Positions 13,109-21,900 of a stretch of 24,718 nt of DNA are shown piece after piece; position 1 is the stretch's first letter; each line of letters starts with the position of its first letter. Under the pieces are notes generated by a model. It did not search any database. It saw only the letters and a program-made list of their open reading frames with translations, and was not told the origin of the DNA. Location: positions 1-24,718 of the forward strand of contig JAVBQJ010000125.1 of NCBI GenBank assembly GCA_031549115.1, given 5' to 3'. The DNA is from JAVBQJ01 sp031549115. GTDB taxonomy: Bacteria > Verrucomicrobiota > Lentisphaeria > Victivallales > Victivallaceae. The translations under genes and the position numbers were made by a program.

Positions 13109-15243
13109 AGTTTTCATGGTATTGGCTGGCGGTATTGCTGCTGGCGGGAACGGCGGCGGCGGAAACGATTACGGTCGTCGAGGAGCACCGGCCCCGGGCC
13201 GCGATCGTGGTGGAGCCGGAGGCGCCGCCGTTGACCCGGCACGCCGCCCGGGAGCTGCAGCAGTGGCTGGAGGCGTCGACCGGGGCGCGGCTGCCGCTCG
13301 TCGCTTCGGTTGCGGAGGTGCCCACTGGAATGCGGCCGGTGCTGCTCGGCGACAGCGCGTGGGCCCGGTCGCGCGGGTTGACGTTGGAGCATGTCGGCAG
13401 CGACGGCTTCCGGCTGGAGGCGACGCCGGAATTTCTGTGGATCGGCGGGCGGGATTATGCCGGGGGGCCGCTGGGTCACTTCGTGCATCCGATGCGGCTT
13501 TCCGAATGCTACAGTCCGGAGCTGGGGTGGGGGGCGTTCGGCGAAGCCGGGACGCTCTACGGCGTTTATTACTTTCTTGAGAAATATGCCGGAATCCGCT
13601 GGTATATGACCGGCGAGCTGGGAACGGTGGTACCGCAGCATTCGGCCATCGAAGTGGAGGAGCAAAGCAGCGAAGACGCCCCCGACTTCGAATACCGCTA
13701 TCCATGGTTCTGCAACTTTCCCGGACACCCGGAGGACGCGTTGTGGTTCCGCCGGGCCGGCTATGGCGGCGCCTTTCCGGTCGGCGTCAATCACAGTTTC
13801 CTGCGTATGCAGAAGTATACCGGAACCCATCCGGAGTATTTCGCGCTGATCGACGGCGAGCGGGACTTTCACAACCGGTCGGTGTTGTCCGGCGGCAATT
13901 ATTGCCTGACCAACCCGGCGCTGGAGGATGCCTGGGTGGAGGAGATCGGAACATTCTTTGAGCAACACCCGGAGCAGACCTTTTTCCCGTTGGCGCCGAT
14001 GGACGGGATGCATCGGATTTGCGAATGCGCCGCCTGTTCCGCCCGGCTGTCGCCGCAATTGGGGGAAAACGGTAAATTTTCCAATTACGTCTGGGGGTTC
14101 GCCGACCGGGTGGCGCGGCGGGTGCTGGAACGGGCGCCGGGCAAAATCATCGGCACGCTGGCGTATGAACACTACGCCGCGCCGCCGGACGACCTCGAGG
14201 GGCTGTCGCCGAATCTGGCGGTGATGCTGTGCAAGAACCGGCAGAATCTGCGCGATCCGGAAATCGCCGCCGAACAGCGGCGTTTCCTGGAGCTGTGGCA
14301 CGAAAAGGCCGACCGGATTTATGTATGGAGCTATCCGATCACGGATTACTGGCCGCCGATGACCGGCGTGCCGAGCCTTTACTCCGGCGTGCTGCAGAGT
14401 GATCTGCAGCACCAATTGCGTCACGGCGTGCGCGGCGAATTTCTGGAATCGGAGTTCACCACGGCGATGAGCGACGTCGGCATCCTCTATCCGGGGCTTT
14501 CGCACCTGACCGCCTATCTGACCGCGAAGCTGTTGTGGCACAACGACCGCGATGTCCCGGCGTTGCTGGAGGAGTATTACCGGCTCTTTTACGGCCCCGC
14601 CGAGGCGCCGATGCGGCACTTCTGGGAGCGGGTCGAACAGATCTACAGCGCATCGCATTCGCTCAACCCGGCCGACATCTACCAAGAAAAGGAGGTGTGG
14701 GAGTTGACCGGGTATCTGGAAGAGGCGCTGGCGACGACGGAACCCGGCAGCGTTTATGCCCGGAGGATTCAGTTGATCCGGGAGGAAATGAAGGCGGCGG
14801 CGATGCGGATGCTCGGCTGTACCGGCGAAGCGGAGGTGATACGTATCCCGGTGGTTGCGGGAGTGGAACCGGCGTGGTTGGCGGCGGAATGTCTGACCCT
14901 GGTGAATCCGTCGACCCGGGAACGCGCGGCGCTGTTGTATCTGGTCGGCGATCCGGACTCTCTGCATGGGAAAGTGCTGCTTCCGGAAGGCGCTCCGCCG
15001 GTGGCGGCTGTGGAGTTTCAAGTGAGTGACGCGGCCCGCGATTGGACATTTACCGGCATGGAATGGGCGATTCCCCGTTCGGAGTTGGCGACCGGGACGC
15101 TGCGCTTCCGGCTGCGGCTGCAAACGCCGGACGGCAGTCGCCGGGAAGCGGTTTTCCCGGCGCCGCTGCCGTTCCGGGCGGGCAATGCGCCGGAAACGGC
15201 GCGATTCGAATGGAGCGGCAATGGCATACGTCTGGAGCCGTGA
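13105..15243 (+). CDS. Secreted DUF4838 protein, glucuronidase-like, copy 1
   Basis: This 712-residue protein has a signal peptide (MKFSWYWLAVLLLAGTAAA). Residues about 20-170 resemble the alpha-glucuronidase/GH20b-type N-terminal domain (TRHAARELQQWLE and GTLYGVYYFLEKYAGIRWY); about 190-560 form the DUF4838 barrel, with THPEYFALIDG, FFPLAPMDGMH and the CECAAC motif (C-x-C-x2-C). The last 110 or so residues look like an added beta-sandwich that copy 2 lacks. It probably hydrolyses or binds an acidic or complex glycan outside the cytoplasm; no activity is established for the family that I know of. AGGAGG sits 4 nt before the ATG at 13105, in an ATGA overlap with the DNRLRE gene. Its stop is 7 bp from the convergent AraC gene of copy 2. 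Confidence 0.88.
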   Translation: MKFSWYWLAVLLLAGTAAAETITVVEEHRPRAAIVVEPEAPPLTRHAARELQQWLEASTGARLPLVASVAEVPTGMRPVLLGDSAWARSRGLTLEHVGSDGFRLEATPEFLWIGGRDYAGGPLGHFVHPMRLSECYSPELGWGAFGEAGTLYGVYYFLEKYAGIRWYMTGELGTVVPQHSAIEVEEQSSEDAPDFEYRYPWFCNFPGHPEDALWFRRAGYGGAFPVGVNHSFLRMQKYTGTHPEYFALIDGERDFHNRSVLSGGNYCLTNPALEDAWVEEIGTFFEQHPEQTFFPLAPMDGMHRICECAACSARLSPQLGENGKFSNYVWGFADRVARRVLERAPGKIIGTLAYEHYAAPPDDLEGLSPNLAVMLCKNRQNLRDPEIAAEQRRFLELWHEKADRIYVWSYPITDYWPPMTGVPSLYSGVLQSDLQHQLRHGVRGEFLESEFTTAMSDVGILYPGLSHLTAYLTAKLLWHNDRDVPALLEEYYRLFYGPAEAPMRHFWERVEQIYSASHSLNPADIYQEKEVWELTGYLEEALATTEPGSVYARRIQLIREEMKAAAMRMLGCTGEAEVIRIPVVAGVEPAWLAAECLTLVNPSTRERAALLYLVGDPDSLHGKVLLPEGAPPVAAVEFQVSDAARDWTFTGMEWAIPRSELATGTLRFRLRLQTPDGSRREAVFPAPLPFRAGNAPETARFEWSGNGIRLEP

Positions 15244-15250
15244 AGCCGGT

Positions 15251-16171
15251 TTATGCTTCGGGGGTGAGGCGCAGCGATTCGGCGCTCTGGCGCAGCAACA
15301 GCGTCGAATTCTGGGCGCGGTATTCGGACGGGGTCTGGCCGAAGCGCTTTTTGAATTGGCGCGCCAGGTAGTTGCCGTCGTTAAAGCCGGTTTTGACCGC
15401 GATTTCGGTGATGCCGTTGTGATCCAGCGCCAGCAGCTCCCGGGCGGCGTCGAGGCGCAGCCGCAGCAGATATTCGCCGGGGGTGGTGCCGATCATCCGC
15501 TTGAAGTTCTGGCGGAAGCTGCTGACCGACATGCCGGCGCGGCCGGCGAGGGAGTGCAGCGAGTGCTCGCGGTTGAAGTTTTTCTTCATATATTCGATGG
15601 AGCGGCTGATGCGGGCGACGAGGTCGAAGTCGTGGGGATGGGCGGGACGGCTGTGATGGGCCAGCAGGCACAGCAGCTTCAGGAACGCCGCCAGCATGGC
15701 GGTGCGGTAGCCGGGGTCGCGGGACAAAAACAGACTGGACAGTTCGCCGACTTCGCGCAGGACCTCCGGAAATTTTTCCGGGACGACGCTCAATGCGGAG
15801 GATTTGTGCCGGCAGCTGCGGGCGCCGACGGCGCCGTCGAAGAGCATCTGAAAGCCGGAAAGTCCGGTCAGATCGTGATAACAGGAGGCCAACAGCTCTT
15901 CGCCGAACAACAGATTGTAGATGCCGAAGTTGCACGGGTTGTCGTAATAATGGCGTTCGCCGGGGGCGATCAGAAAGACATTGCCGGTGCCGACCGGCAG
16001 CGGGACGCCTTCGAGCACATGCAGCGCGGAGCCCTCCTTGACCAATACGAGTTCGTAGAAGTCGAGGTGGACGTGCTCCTGCGGGCGCTCCTGCGGCGTA
16101 TGCCGGAAGAACAGCGCGCACAGATGAAAATCGCGGACCTTGGTGCTGAGTTCGAAGGTGGTGTTGAGCAT
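15251..16171 (-). CDS. AraC-family regulator of module copy 2
   Basis: This 306-residue paralog of the 10680-11588 regulator has the same layout: cupin with EHVHLDFYELV (H33, H35, E40), APGERHYY, and C-terminal helix-turn-helix pair with ITEIAVKTGFNDGNYLARQFKKRFGQTPSEYR. The recognition-helix text of the second HTH is nearly unchanged between the two, consistent with their similar operator blocks. The start ATG at 16171 aligns with that of the paralog; an in-frame ATG at 16228 falls in the predicted -35. It lies 7 bp past the stop of the first DUF4838 gene, with no terminator between, and is divergent from the copy 2 pseudopilin. Cross-regulation between the two modules is possible. Confidence 0.92.
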   Translation of the reverse strand: MLNTTFELSTKVRDFHLCALFFRHTPQERPQEHVHLDFYELVLVKEGSALHVLEGVPLPVGTGNVFLIAPGERHYYDNPCNFGIYNLLFGEELLASCYHDLTGLSGFQMLFDGAVGARSCRHKSSALSVVPEKFPEVLREVGELSSLFLSRDPGYRTAMLAAFLKLLCLLAHHSRPAHPHDFDLVARISRSIEYMKKNFNREHSLHSLAGRAGMSVSSFRQNFKRMIGTTPGEYLLRLRLDAARELLALDHNGITEIAVKTGFNDGNYLARQFKKRFGQTPSEYRAQNSTLLLRQSAESLRLTPEA

Positions 16172-16199
16172 ACGGCGTCCTTTTCCTTTCCCGGTGGTT

Positions 16200-16228
16200 A
16201 CCATACCCGCCCGAAGGCGGCAATGCAA
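16200..16228 (-). promoter_or_regulatory. Predicted promoter of AraC gene, module copy 2
   Basis: On the minus strand TTGCAT (16223-16228), 17-nt spacer, TATGGT (16200-16205), about 29 nt before the start at 16171. The operator block begins 15 nt upstream, nearly the same geometry as in copy 1. Confidence 0.5.
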
Positions 16229-16243
16229 TCCGGGAACGAAGTT

Positions 16244-16284
16244 TTTTGTCAGATTGTGCTATTGCTTCGACATATGATGATAGC
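16244..16284 (+). promoter_or_regulatory. Conserved AraC operator candidate, module copy 2
   Basis: The block at 16244-16269 matches copy 1 (11660-11685) in 19 of 26 bases, including GTGCT, TG and TCG. ATAGC (16280-16284) sits at the same offset of 36. The distance to the first base of TATAAT is again 35 nt from the block end. Confidence 0.65.
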
Positions 16285-16300
16285 AATTATACGCAGAAGT

Positions 16301-16309
16301 TGCTATAAT
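16301..16309 (+). promoter_or_regulatory. Extended -10 promoter of pseudopilin operon, copy 2
   Basis: TGC-TATAAT (16301-16309), identical to copy 1 over these nine bases and followed by TAAT (GAAT in copy 1). It lacks a convincing -35, which fits activation by the divergent AraC protein. Confidence 0.65.
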
Positions 16310-16361
16310 TAATGCAGACGGAGCAACAGTGCAATCTCGAAACCGGAAAGGGAACGATGCG

Positions 16362-17039
16362 ATGAAACGGAATATTTTTACCTTGATAGAACTCCTGGTG
16401 GTGATCGCGATCATCGCCATCCTCGCCAGCATGCTGCTGCCGGCGTTGAGCAAAGCCCGCGCCGCGGCGCAGAGCGCGAAGTGTATCAGCAACGAGAAAC
16501 AGCTCGGGATCGGTTACTTGATGTATGCCAATGACAATCAGGAGTATGTCTGCCCGGCTTATCTGGGGGTGGAAAACAATACTCCGTATTACTGGATCGA
16601 TAAAATCGCGGTCTACATGGGGGATTCGTCGGCGATGTTCTCCTGTCCGGCCGCCTCCGGTGCAATACCCCGGGTTTTTGCCGATTTGTCGAAGGAGTGC
16701 CTGTTGTCGTACGGTGCGTCCTTTTACGTCGGAGGCCATGCGGTCAACAACTGGGCGAATTATCCGGCCGAGAAGCTGCATTCGTATCCGGCTCCGTCCA
16801 AACAACTGGTGATCCTCGATTCCACCGGAAGCGACGAGGACGGTAATTATGTGGACAGCTTTGCCTGGTGGAACATTTCGCCGAACCAGGAACCGGGGTA
16901 TGTCATTCTGGTGCACGGCATGAAAACCAACAACCTGTTGCTGGACGGGCATGTGGAAGCCAGCGGCCTCAATGAACTGAACCCGGATATTCTGGCGCGG
17001 CGGTTCAGCTGGAACAAAGCGCAGAATGCCGCCTTTTGA
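16362..17039 (+). CDS. Pseudopilin-like protein with H-X9-DG motif, copy 2
   Basis: This 225-residue paralog of the 11787-12485 protein opens with MKRNI then FTLIELLVVIAIIAIL, so Ile instead of Gly precedes the expected cleavage point. The next 32 residues are identical to copy 1. The rest has diverged, apart from a Cys shortly after the helix (AKCIS against IKCVN) and the terminal H-X9-DG motif (HGMKTNNLLLDG). The start at 16362 follows GGAAAGGGA; in-frame reading from 16329 is less likely. It is the first gene of an operon with DUF4838 (19 nt downstream) and the GH106-like hydrolase. Membership of a type II secretion or pilus-like fibre is family knowledge; the specific link to the hydrolases is inference from repeated gene order. 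Confidence 0.9.
   Translation: MKRNIFTLIELLVVIAIIAILASMLLPALSKARAAAQSAKCISNEKQLGIGYLMYANDNQEYVCPAYLGVENNTPYYWIDKIAVYMGDSSAMFSCPAASGAIPRVFADLSKECLLSYGASFYVGGHAVNNWANYPAEKLHSYPAPSKQLVILDSTGSDEDGNYVDSFAWWNISPNQEPGYVILVHGMKTNNLLLDGHVEASGLNELNPDILARRFSWNKAQNAAF
16377..16472 (+). repeat. 96-nt pseudopilin leader repeat, copy 2
   Basis: The direct-repeat partner of 11802-11897: 88 of 96 bases identical and identical protein over 32 residues. Confidence 0.9.
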
Positions 17040-17058
17040 AGTGTGGAAGGAGTCGGAT

Positions 17059-18912
17059 ATGGGAAGCGGGAAACGAAAATTGATTGCAGCGGCAGTGGTA
17101 CTCGGCGCCGTCTGCTGCCGGATGACCGGAGCGTATGAAGTCATTGTACCGGAATCGCCGTCTCCGGCGGAACAGACTGCCGCCCGGGAGCTGCGGGATT
17201 ATCTGGCGCGCGGCACCACCGGAGTTACGGTGTTCGGAAACGATGCCAGAATCTATCTGGGAGACACTTCGGTTGCCCGCGAGGCGGGAATTGACTGCGG
17301 CTCCATGGAGGAGGAAAATTGGGTGATCAAAACCCTGCCGCCCGACCGGTTGATTATCGGCGGCGGCGGGCGGCGCGGCACCTTGTACGGCGTCTATAAC
17401 TTCCTTGAGCATGAAGCCGGCATCCGCTGGTGGAATCCGTTCGATGATTTCGTCCCGGAACCGGCGCCGCTCGTGTTGGGGGAACTGGAGGAGCGCGGCG
17501 CGCCGTATTTTTTCATGCGCAACATTTACCGCAACAATCAGTTTCCGGACGATGCCGGCCGATGGGCCGCCCGTAACCGGATCAACCAGGACGGCGACAG
17601 CCCCATCACGCCGGCGTACGGTTCCGAGCTGGCGTTCGGGGCGCCGTATCATGTCCATACCATCGCGCACGCCGACGGTTATCTGCCGGAGGAGAAATAC
17701 TTTCAGGAGCATCCGGAATACTTTGCCGTGATCGGCGGGGAGCGCAACGGATCGCAGTTCAAAGGGCAGATCTGTTTTTCCCACCCCGATCTGCCGGATA
17801 TGTTCATCGAAAAACTGAAGCGGAATATCGTTGCCGATGAGGAAAAAGCGCATACCCGCGGGACGGACGCGCCCCGTATTTATGACATTTCCATCAACGA
17901 CAATACCACCTTCTGCGAATGCCCCCGGTGCCAGGAGGCGCTGAAAACGTTGCGGCCGTCGGATCTGATGCTGCGGTTCATCAACCGGATCGCCGATTTT
18001 CTGGCGGAGTATCGTCCGGGATATTACATCCAGACCGCCGCGTACTTCTCCACGCTGGAGCCGCCGTTGCGCGAACGGGTTCGCGACAATGTGATCGTCC
18101 GGCTGTGCGACACGTACAGTTTGCGGCACGAGGATATCACCAGTGACGCCAATCGGGCTTTCCGGGAGATTCTGCTGGGGTGGGAAAAGGTGGCCAAGCA
18201 TCTGGCGGTCTGGGAGTATGGGCTTACCTTCGACGACTCCGCCGGTTTGCCTTACCCGAGTGAGTATACTCTGGCGGCGAACAAGAAATTTTACCGGGAA
18301 CACGGGGTGATGGGGCTGATCATCGAGCGGGAGTATCCGGATGTCAGCGATATGTACGACCTGAAAACCTGGCTGGACGCCAAGCTGCTGGAAACTCCCG
18401 ATTTGCCGTTGCCGGAGCTGCTGGATGACTTTTACGGCAAATATTATGGTCCGGCCGCTTCCCGCGTCCGGGAATACCGGGAAAAATTGCGCGAAACCGC
18501 ATTCCGCAATCACGCCTCGATCGCGTACTTCTCGCCGGGACGCAAGCCGTTTGAATACATCGACTATACGGCCATGGCGGCGATGCAGCTGCTGATGGAT
18601 GAGGCGGAACAACTGGCGGCCGACAGTCCGCAATACGCGTCACGGGTTCGCCGCGCCCGGTTCGGATTGGATCTGGCGCTGGGCTTCAGTCTGCGGGAGC
18701 ACCTGGCCGCTTCGGCGCGCGATGCCGGCGTCGCCGACGAGGCTTTTCAAGCGGCGGCGGATGCCGCGTTGCGGCGTGCGCGGAGCGCGTGGCGTGAAAG
18801 CGCGGCACGATTGCAGCATTGCGGCAAAGTGCCATTGGATATGGAGCAGGTTTTTTCCGGCATCGATGAAAACAGACAAAACACCCCCGATGGGGCAGAA
18901 GCAGGCGATTGA
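17059..18912 (+). CDS. Secreted DUF4838 protein, glucuronidase-like, copy 2
   Basis: This 617-residue protein has an N-terminal hydrophobic leader (about residues 8-25) ending in RMTGA; the CC inside it does not make a good lipobox, so signal peptidase I cleavage is preferred. The order is as in copy 1: N-terminal glucuronidase-like domain (AARELRDYLARG, GTLYGVYNFLEHEAGIRWW), DUF4838 barrel with EHPEYFAVIGGER, SINDNTTFCECPRC (C-x-C-x2-C) and a helical C-terminal part. The extra C-terminal beta-sandwich of copy 1 is missing. Identity to copy 1 is low apart from these motifs, suggesting a different glycan target. AAGGAG precedes the start at 17059. The GH106-like gene begins 3 nt after its stop, so the pair is probably co-translated. 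Confidence 0.88.
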   Translation: MGSGKRKLIAAAVVLGAVCCRMTGAYEVIVPESPSPAEQTAARELRDYLARGTTGVTVFGNDARIYLGDTSVAREAGIDCGSMEEENWVIKTLPPDRLIIGGGGRRGTLYGVYNFLEHEAGIRWWNPFDDFVPEPAPLVLGELEERGAPYFFMRNIYRNNQFPDDAGRWAARNRINQDGDSPITPAYGSELAFGAPYHVHTIAHADGYLPEEKYFQEHPEYFAVIGGERNGSQFKGQICFSHPDLPDMFIEKLKRNIVADEEKAHTRGTDAPRIYDISINDNTTFCECPRCQEALKTLRPSDLMLRFINRIADFLAEYRPGYYIQTAAYFSTLEPPLRERVRDNVIVRLCDTYSLRHEDITSDANRAFREILLGWEKVAKHLAVWEYGLTFDDSAGLPYPSEYTLAANKKFYREHGVMGLIIEREYPDVSDMYDLKTWLDAKLLETPDLPLPELLDDFYGKYYGPAASRVREYREKLRETAFRNHASIAYFSPGRKPFEYIDYTAMAAMQLLMDEAEQLAADSPQYASRVRRARFGLDLALGFSLREHLAASARDAGVADEAFQAAADAALRRARSAWRESAARLQHCGKVPLDMEQVFSGIDENRQNTPDGAEAGD

Positions 18913-18915
18913 AAC

Positions 18916-21900
18916 ATGATTATGGACAGTGAAACGACCGAAGCGGTTTCCGAAACGGTCGCGGCGAGCCGCAATCCGGGGAGCGAATGGCGGGGGGCGC
19001 CGTTCTGGGCGTTGAATGGCGAGTTGGAGCCGGAGGAGCTGCGGCGGCAGATCCGCGGCTTCCGCGCGCTCGGGCTGGGGGGATTTTTCCTCCATGCCCG
19101 GACCGGCTTGCAGACGCCGTATCTGTCGGAGCGCTGGTTCGAATGCATCGGCGCTGCCATCGACGAAGCCGGCAAGCTCGGGATGCAGGCGTGGTTGTAC
19201 GACGAAGACCGCTTCCCCTCCGGCTCCGGCGGCGGATTCGTCACCGCCGATCCGCGTTGGCGCGCCAAAGGGATTTTCTTGCAGGAAACCATGGCTTTTG
19301 AGGCCGATACGGCGCCATTGCCCGAGGGCACGCTGGCGGTGTTCGCCGCCGTGATCGACGGCGACCGGGCGCGCGGCGTGCGCCGGCTGCCGGAGCGGGC
19401 GCCCTTCGGCGTCAATGCCGGGGAAACGCGCCTGGCGTTTTACCCCGACACTATGATGTGCAACAGCTGGTACAACAATTACACCTATCTGGACACCCTG
19501 AATCCCGACGCCGTCGCGCAATTCATCGCGCTGACCCACGAAGCCTACCAACAGCGCTTCGCGGATCAATTCGGATCGGTCGTTCCGGGCATATTCACCG
19601 ACGAGCCGCGCTACGGTTTCCTGCTCAATCTGCCCGAATGGGAAAACGACCGGCGCTATGCGCTGCCGTGGACGCCGGGGCTGCTGGAGGAGTTCCAGGA
19701 TACCTTCGGTTACGATCCGGTGGTGCGTCTGCCGGAGCTGTTTTTCGAGGTCGAAGACACCGATTCGGTGGCGCCGCGGGTGCATTACATCGAAATGCTG
19801 ACCCGGTTGTTTCTGCGCGCTTACGCGCAGCCGACCGGAAGCTGGTGCGACCGGCACGGCTTGGTATTCACCGGGCACGTGGTTGCCGAGGATTCGCTGT
19901 CATACCAGACCCGGTGCGTCGGCAGCGCGATGCGTTTTTATGAATACATGGGAATGCCGGGGATGGATTTGCTGACCGAGCATCACCGCGCCTACCAGAC
20001 TGCCAAACAAGTGGCGTCGGCGGCGCGCCAGTTCGGGCGGAAGCGGCGGTTGACCGAAAGCTACGGCTGTACCGGCTGGGACTTTCCGATTGCCGGCTTC
20101 AAGGCGCTCGGCGATTGGCAGTTCGCGCTCGGAATCAACTTCCGCTGCCAGCATCTGGCGTTTTATACCATGGAGGGGGAGGCCAAGCGCGATTATCCGT
20201 GCACGGTGGCGCTGCACTCCAACGCGCCGGAGAATTTCCGGGCCATGGAGGATTACTTCGCCCGGTTGAGCGTCTATTTGTCCGGCGGCGTCGAACAGCG
20301 GTCGATTCTGGTGGTGTCTCCGATCGAATCTGCGTGGGCGCTGCTGCATCGCAACTGGTGCGGCGAAGCGGCGACACTCGACTTCGACCGGGCGTTTACC
20401 GCGTTGAGCCATACGCTGCTGGCGCACCAGCTCGATTTCGATTACGGCGACGAAGACATCCTCGCCCGCCATGGCCGGGTGACGGAAGTGGACGGGCGGC
20501 CGGCGCTTCAGGTCGGCTGCGCCGAATACCGCGCGGTGGTGTTGCCCCGGATGGTGACGCTGCGGCGGTCGACATTGGAGCTATTGCAGCGGTTTCAAGC
20601 GGCGGGAGGCCGGGTGACGGCGCTGACGCCGTTTCCGCAACATCTCGACGGCTGGCCGGCGGAGCAGTTGGAATTGCCGTTCATCCCGGTCGCCTGCCAC
20701 CGGGAGCTGCCGAAGCTGCTGGAGGAGTTCCGTACCGTCGCCATCACGCAGGAGGGAGGCGAAGATTGCCGGTCGCTCCTGTACCAGCTCCGCTGTTGCG
20801 GCGATTACGACCTGGTCTTCGTCTGCAATACCGGACACGCGGTCGATGACGGCGAGGAAAACGGCGCGACCTACGAGGAGCCCGGCGTATTGGAACGGCG
20901 CGAAGTTTATCCGGCGGTCCGGTTGCGGGCGGCGACGGCGCACGCGGGCGAAGTGGTGGAATTCGACCCGGCGACCGGCGGTTACCGGCATTGCGACGCC
21001 GAACGCACGGCGGACGGCTGGGAGATTGCCACCGGTTTCGGGCGGCTGGAAACGCGGCTGTTTCTATTCGCCGCCCGGCCCGGCATGTTTCCCGCCGAAG
21101 CGCTCCCGGCGGCTCCGGCGGAAACGCGGAAGCATGCCGCGGTCGCGCCGGAGCGTTGGCAAGTACGTCTTTCGGAGCCGAATGTGGCGGTGTTCGATCA
21201 CTTCACCTCGTTTTTGTCCGATACGCCGGAATTCGTGCTGGCATTGGACGATCGGCTGCGGCGTCACTTCGACCTTCCGGAGCGCAACTTCATGATGGTG
21301 CAGCCGTGGTGCCGCCCGGTTGTCGAAGCCGTGGAGCACGAGGTGGAGCTTCATGTCGATTTCCGCTGCGAAGCACTGCCGGCGGGTGAGGTGTTTCTGG
21401 TGCTGGAACATCCGGAATTTTATCATATTTTCGTCAACGGCGCCGCCGTTCCGATCGCGGGGGCCGGGTATTGGCACGAACCGGCATGGCGGAAATGCCG
21501 CGTCCCGACGTCCCGCCTGCGTTCCGGCGCCAACCGGATCACGCTATCGACCCGTTTCGGCAACCGGCATCCGGGGTTGGAAAGCGCCTTCCTGATCGGC
21601 GACTTCGGCGTCCGGCTGGAAGGAGATGAAGTGGTGTTGACGGCTCCGGTGCGCGAACTGGCGCCGGGAGATTGGGGCCCTCAGGGACTGCCGTTCTATC
21701 CGGGCGGTGTCAGCTACGAAACGCTCGTGACCCTGCCGGAGGCGTGCCGGGGGACGGTTGCCGTCCCGGAATTCCTCGGCACGCCGGCGCGGGTACGGAT
21801 TGACGGCGGCGACGCGCACGACCTCTTGTTTTCTCCCGGTGAAACGGAGGAAATCATGCTGCCGGCGTGTTTCCGGTTGTCGGTGACGATTTCCGGCAGC

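Noticed and set aside
13114..15123. A 669-codon open frame on the minus strand opposite the DUF4838 gene
   Set aside because: Rich in Arg, Pro, Gln and His with no domain pattern, signal peptide or ribosome site. It is a by-product of GC-rich codon use in the real gene, which has clear family motifs.
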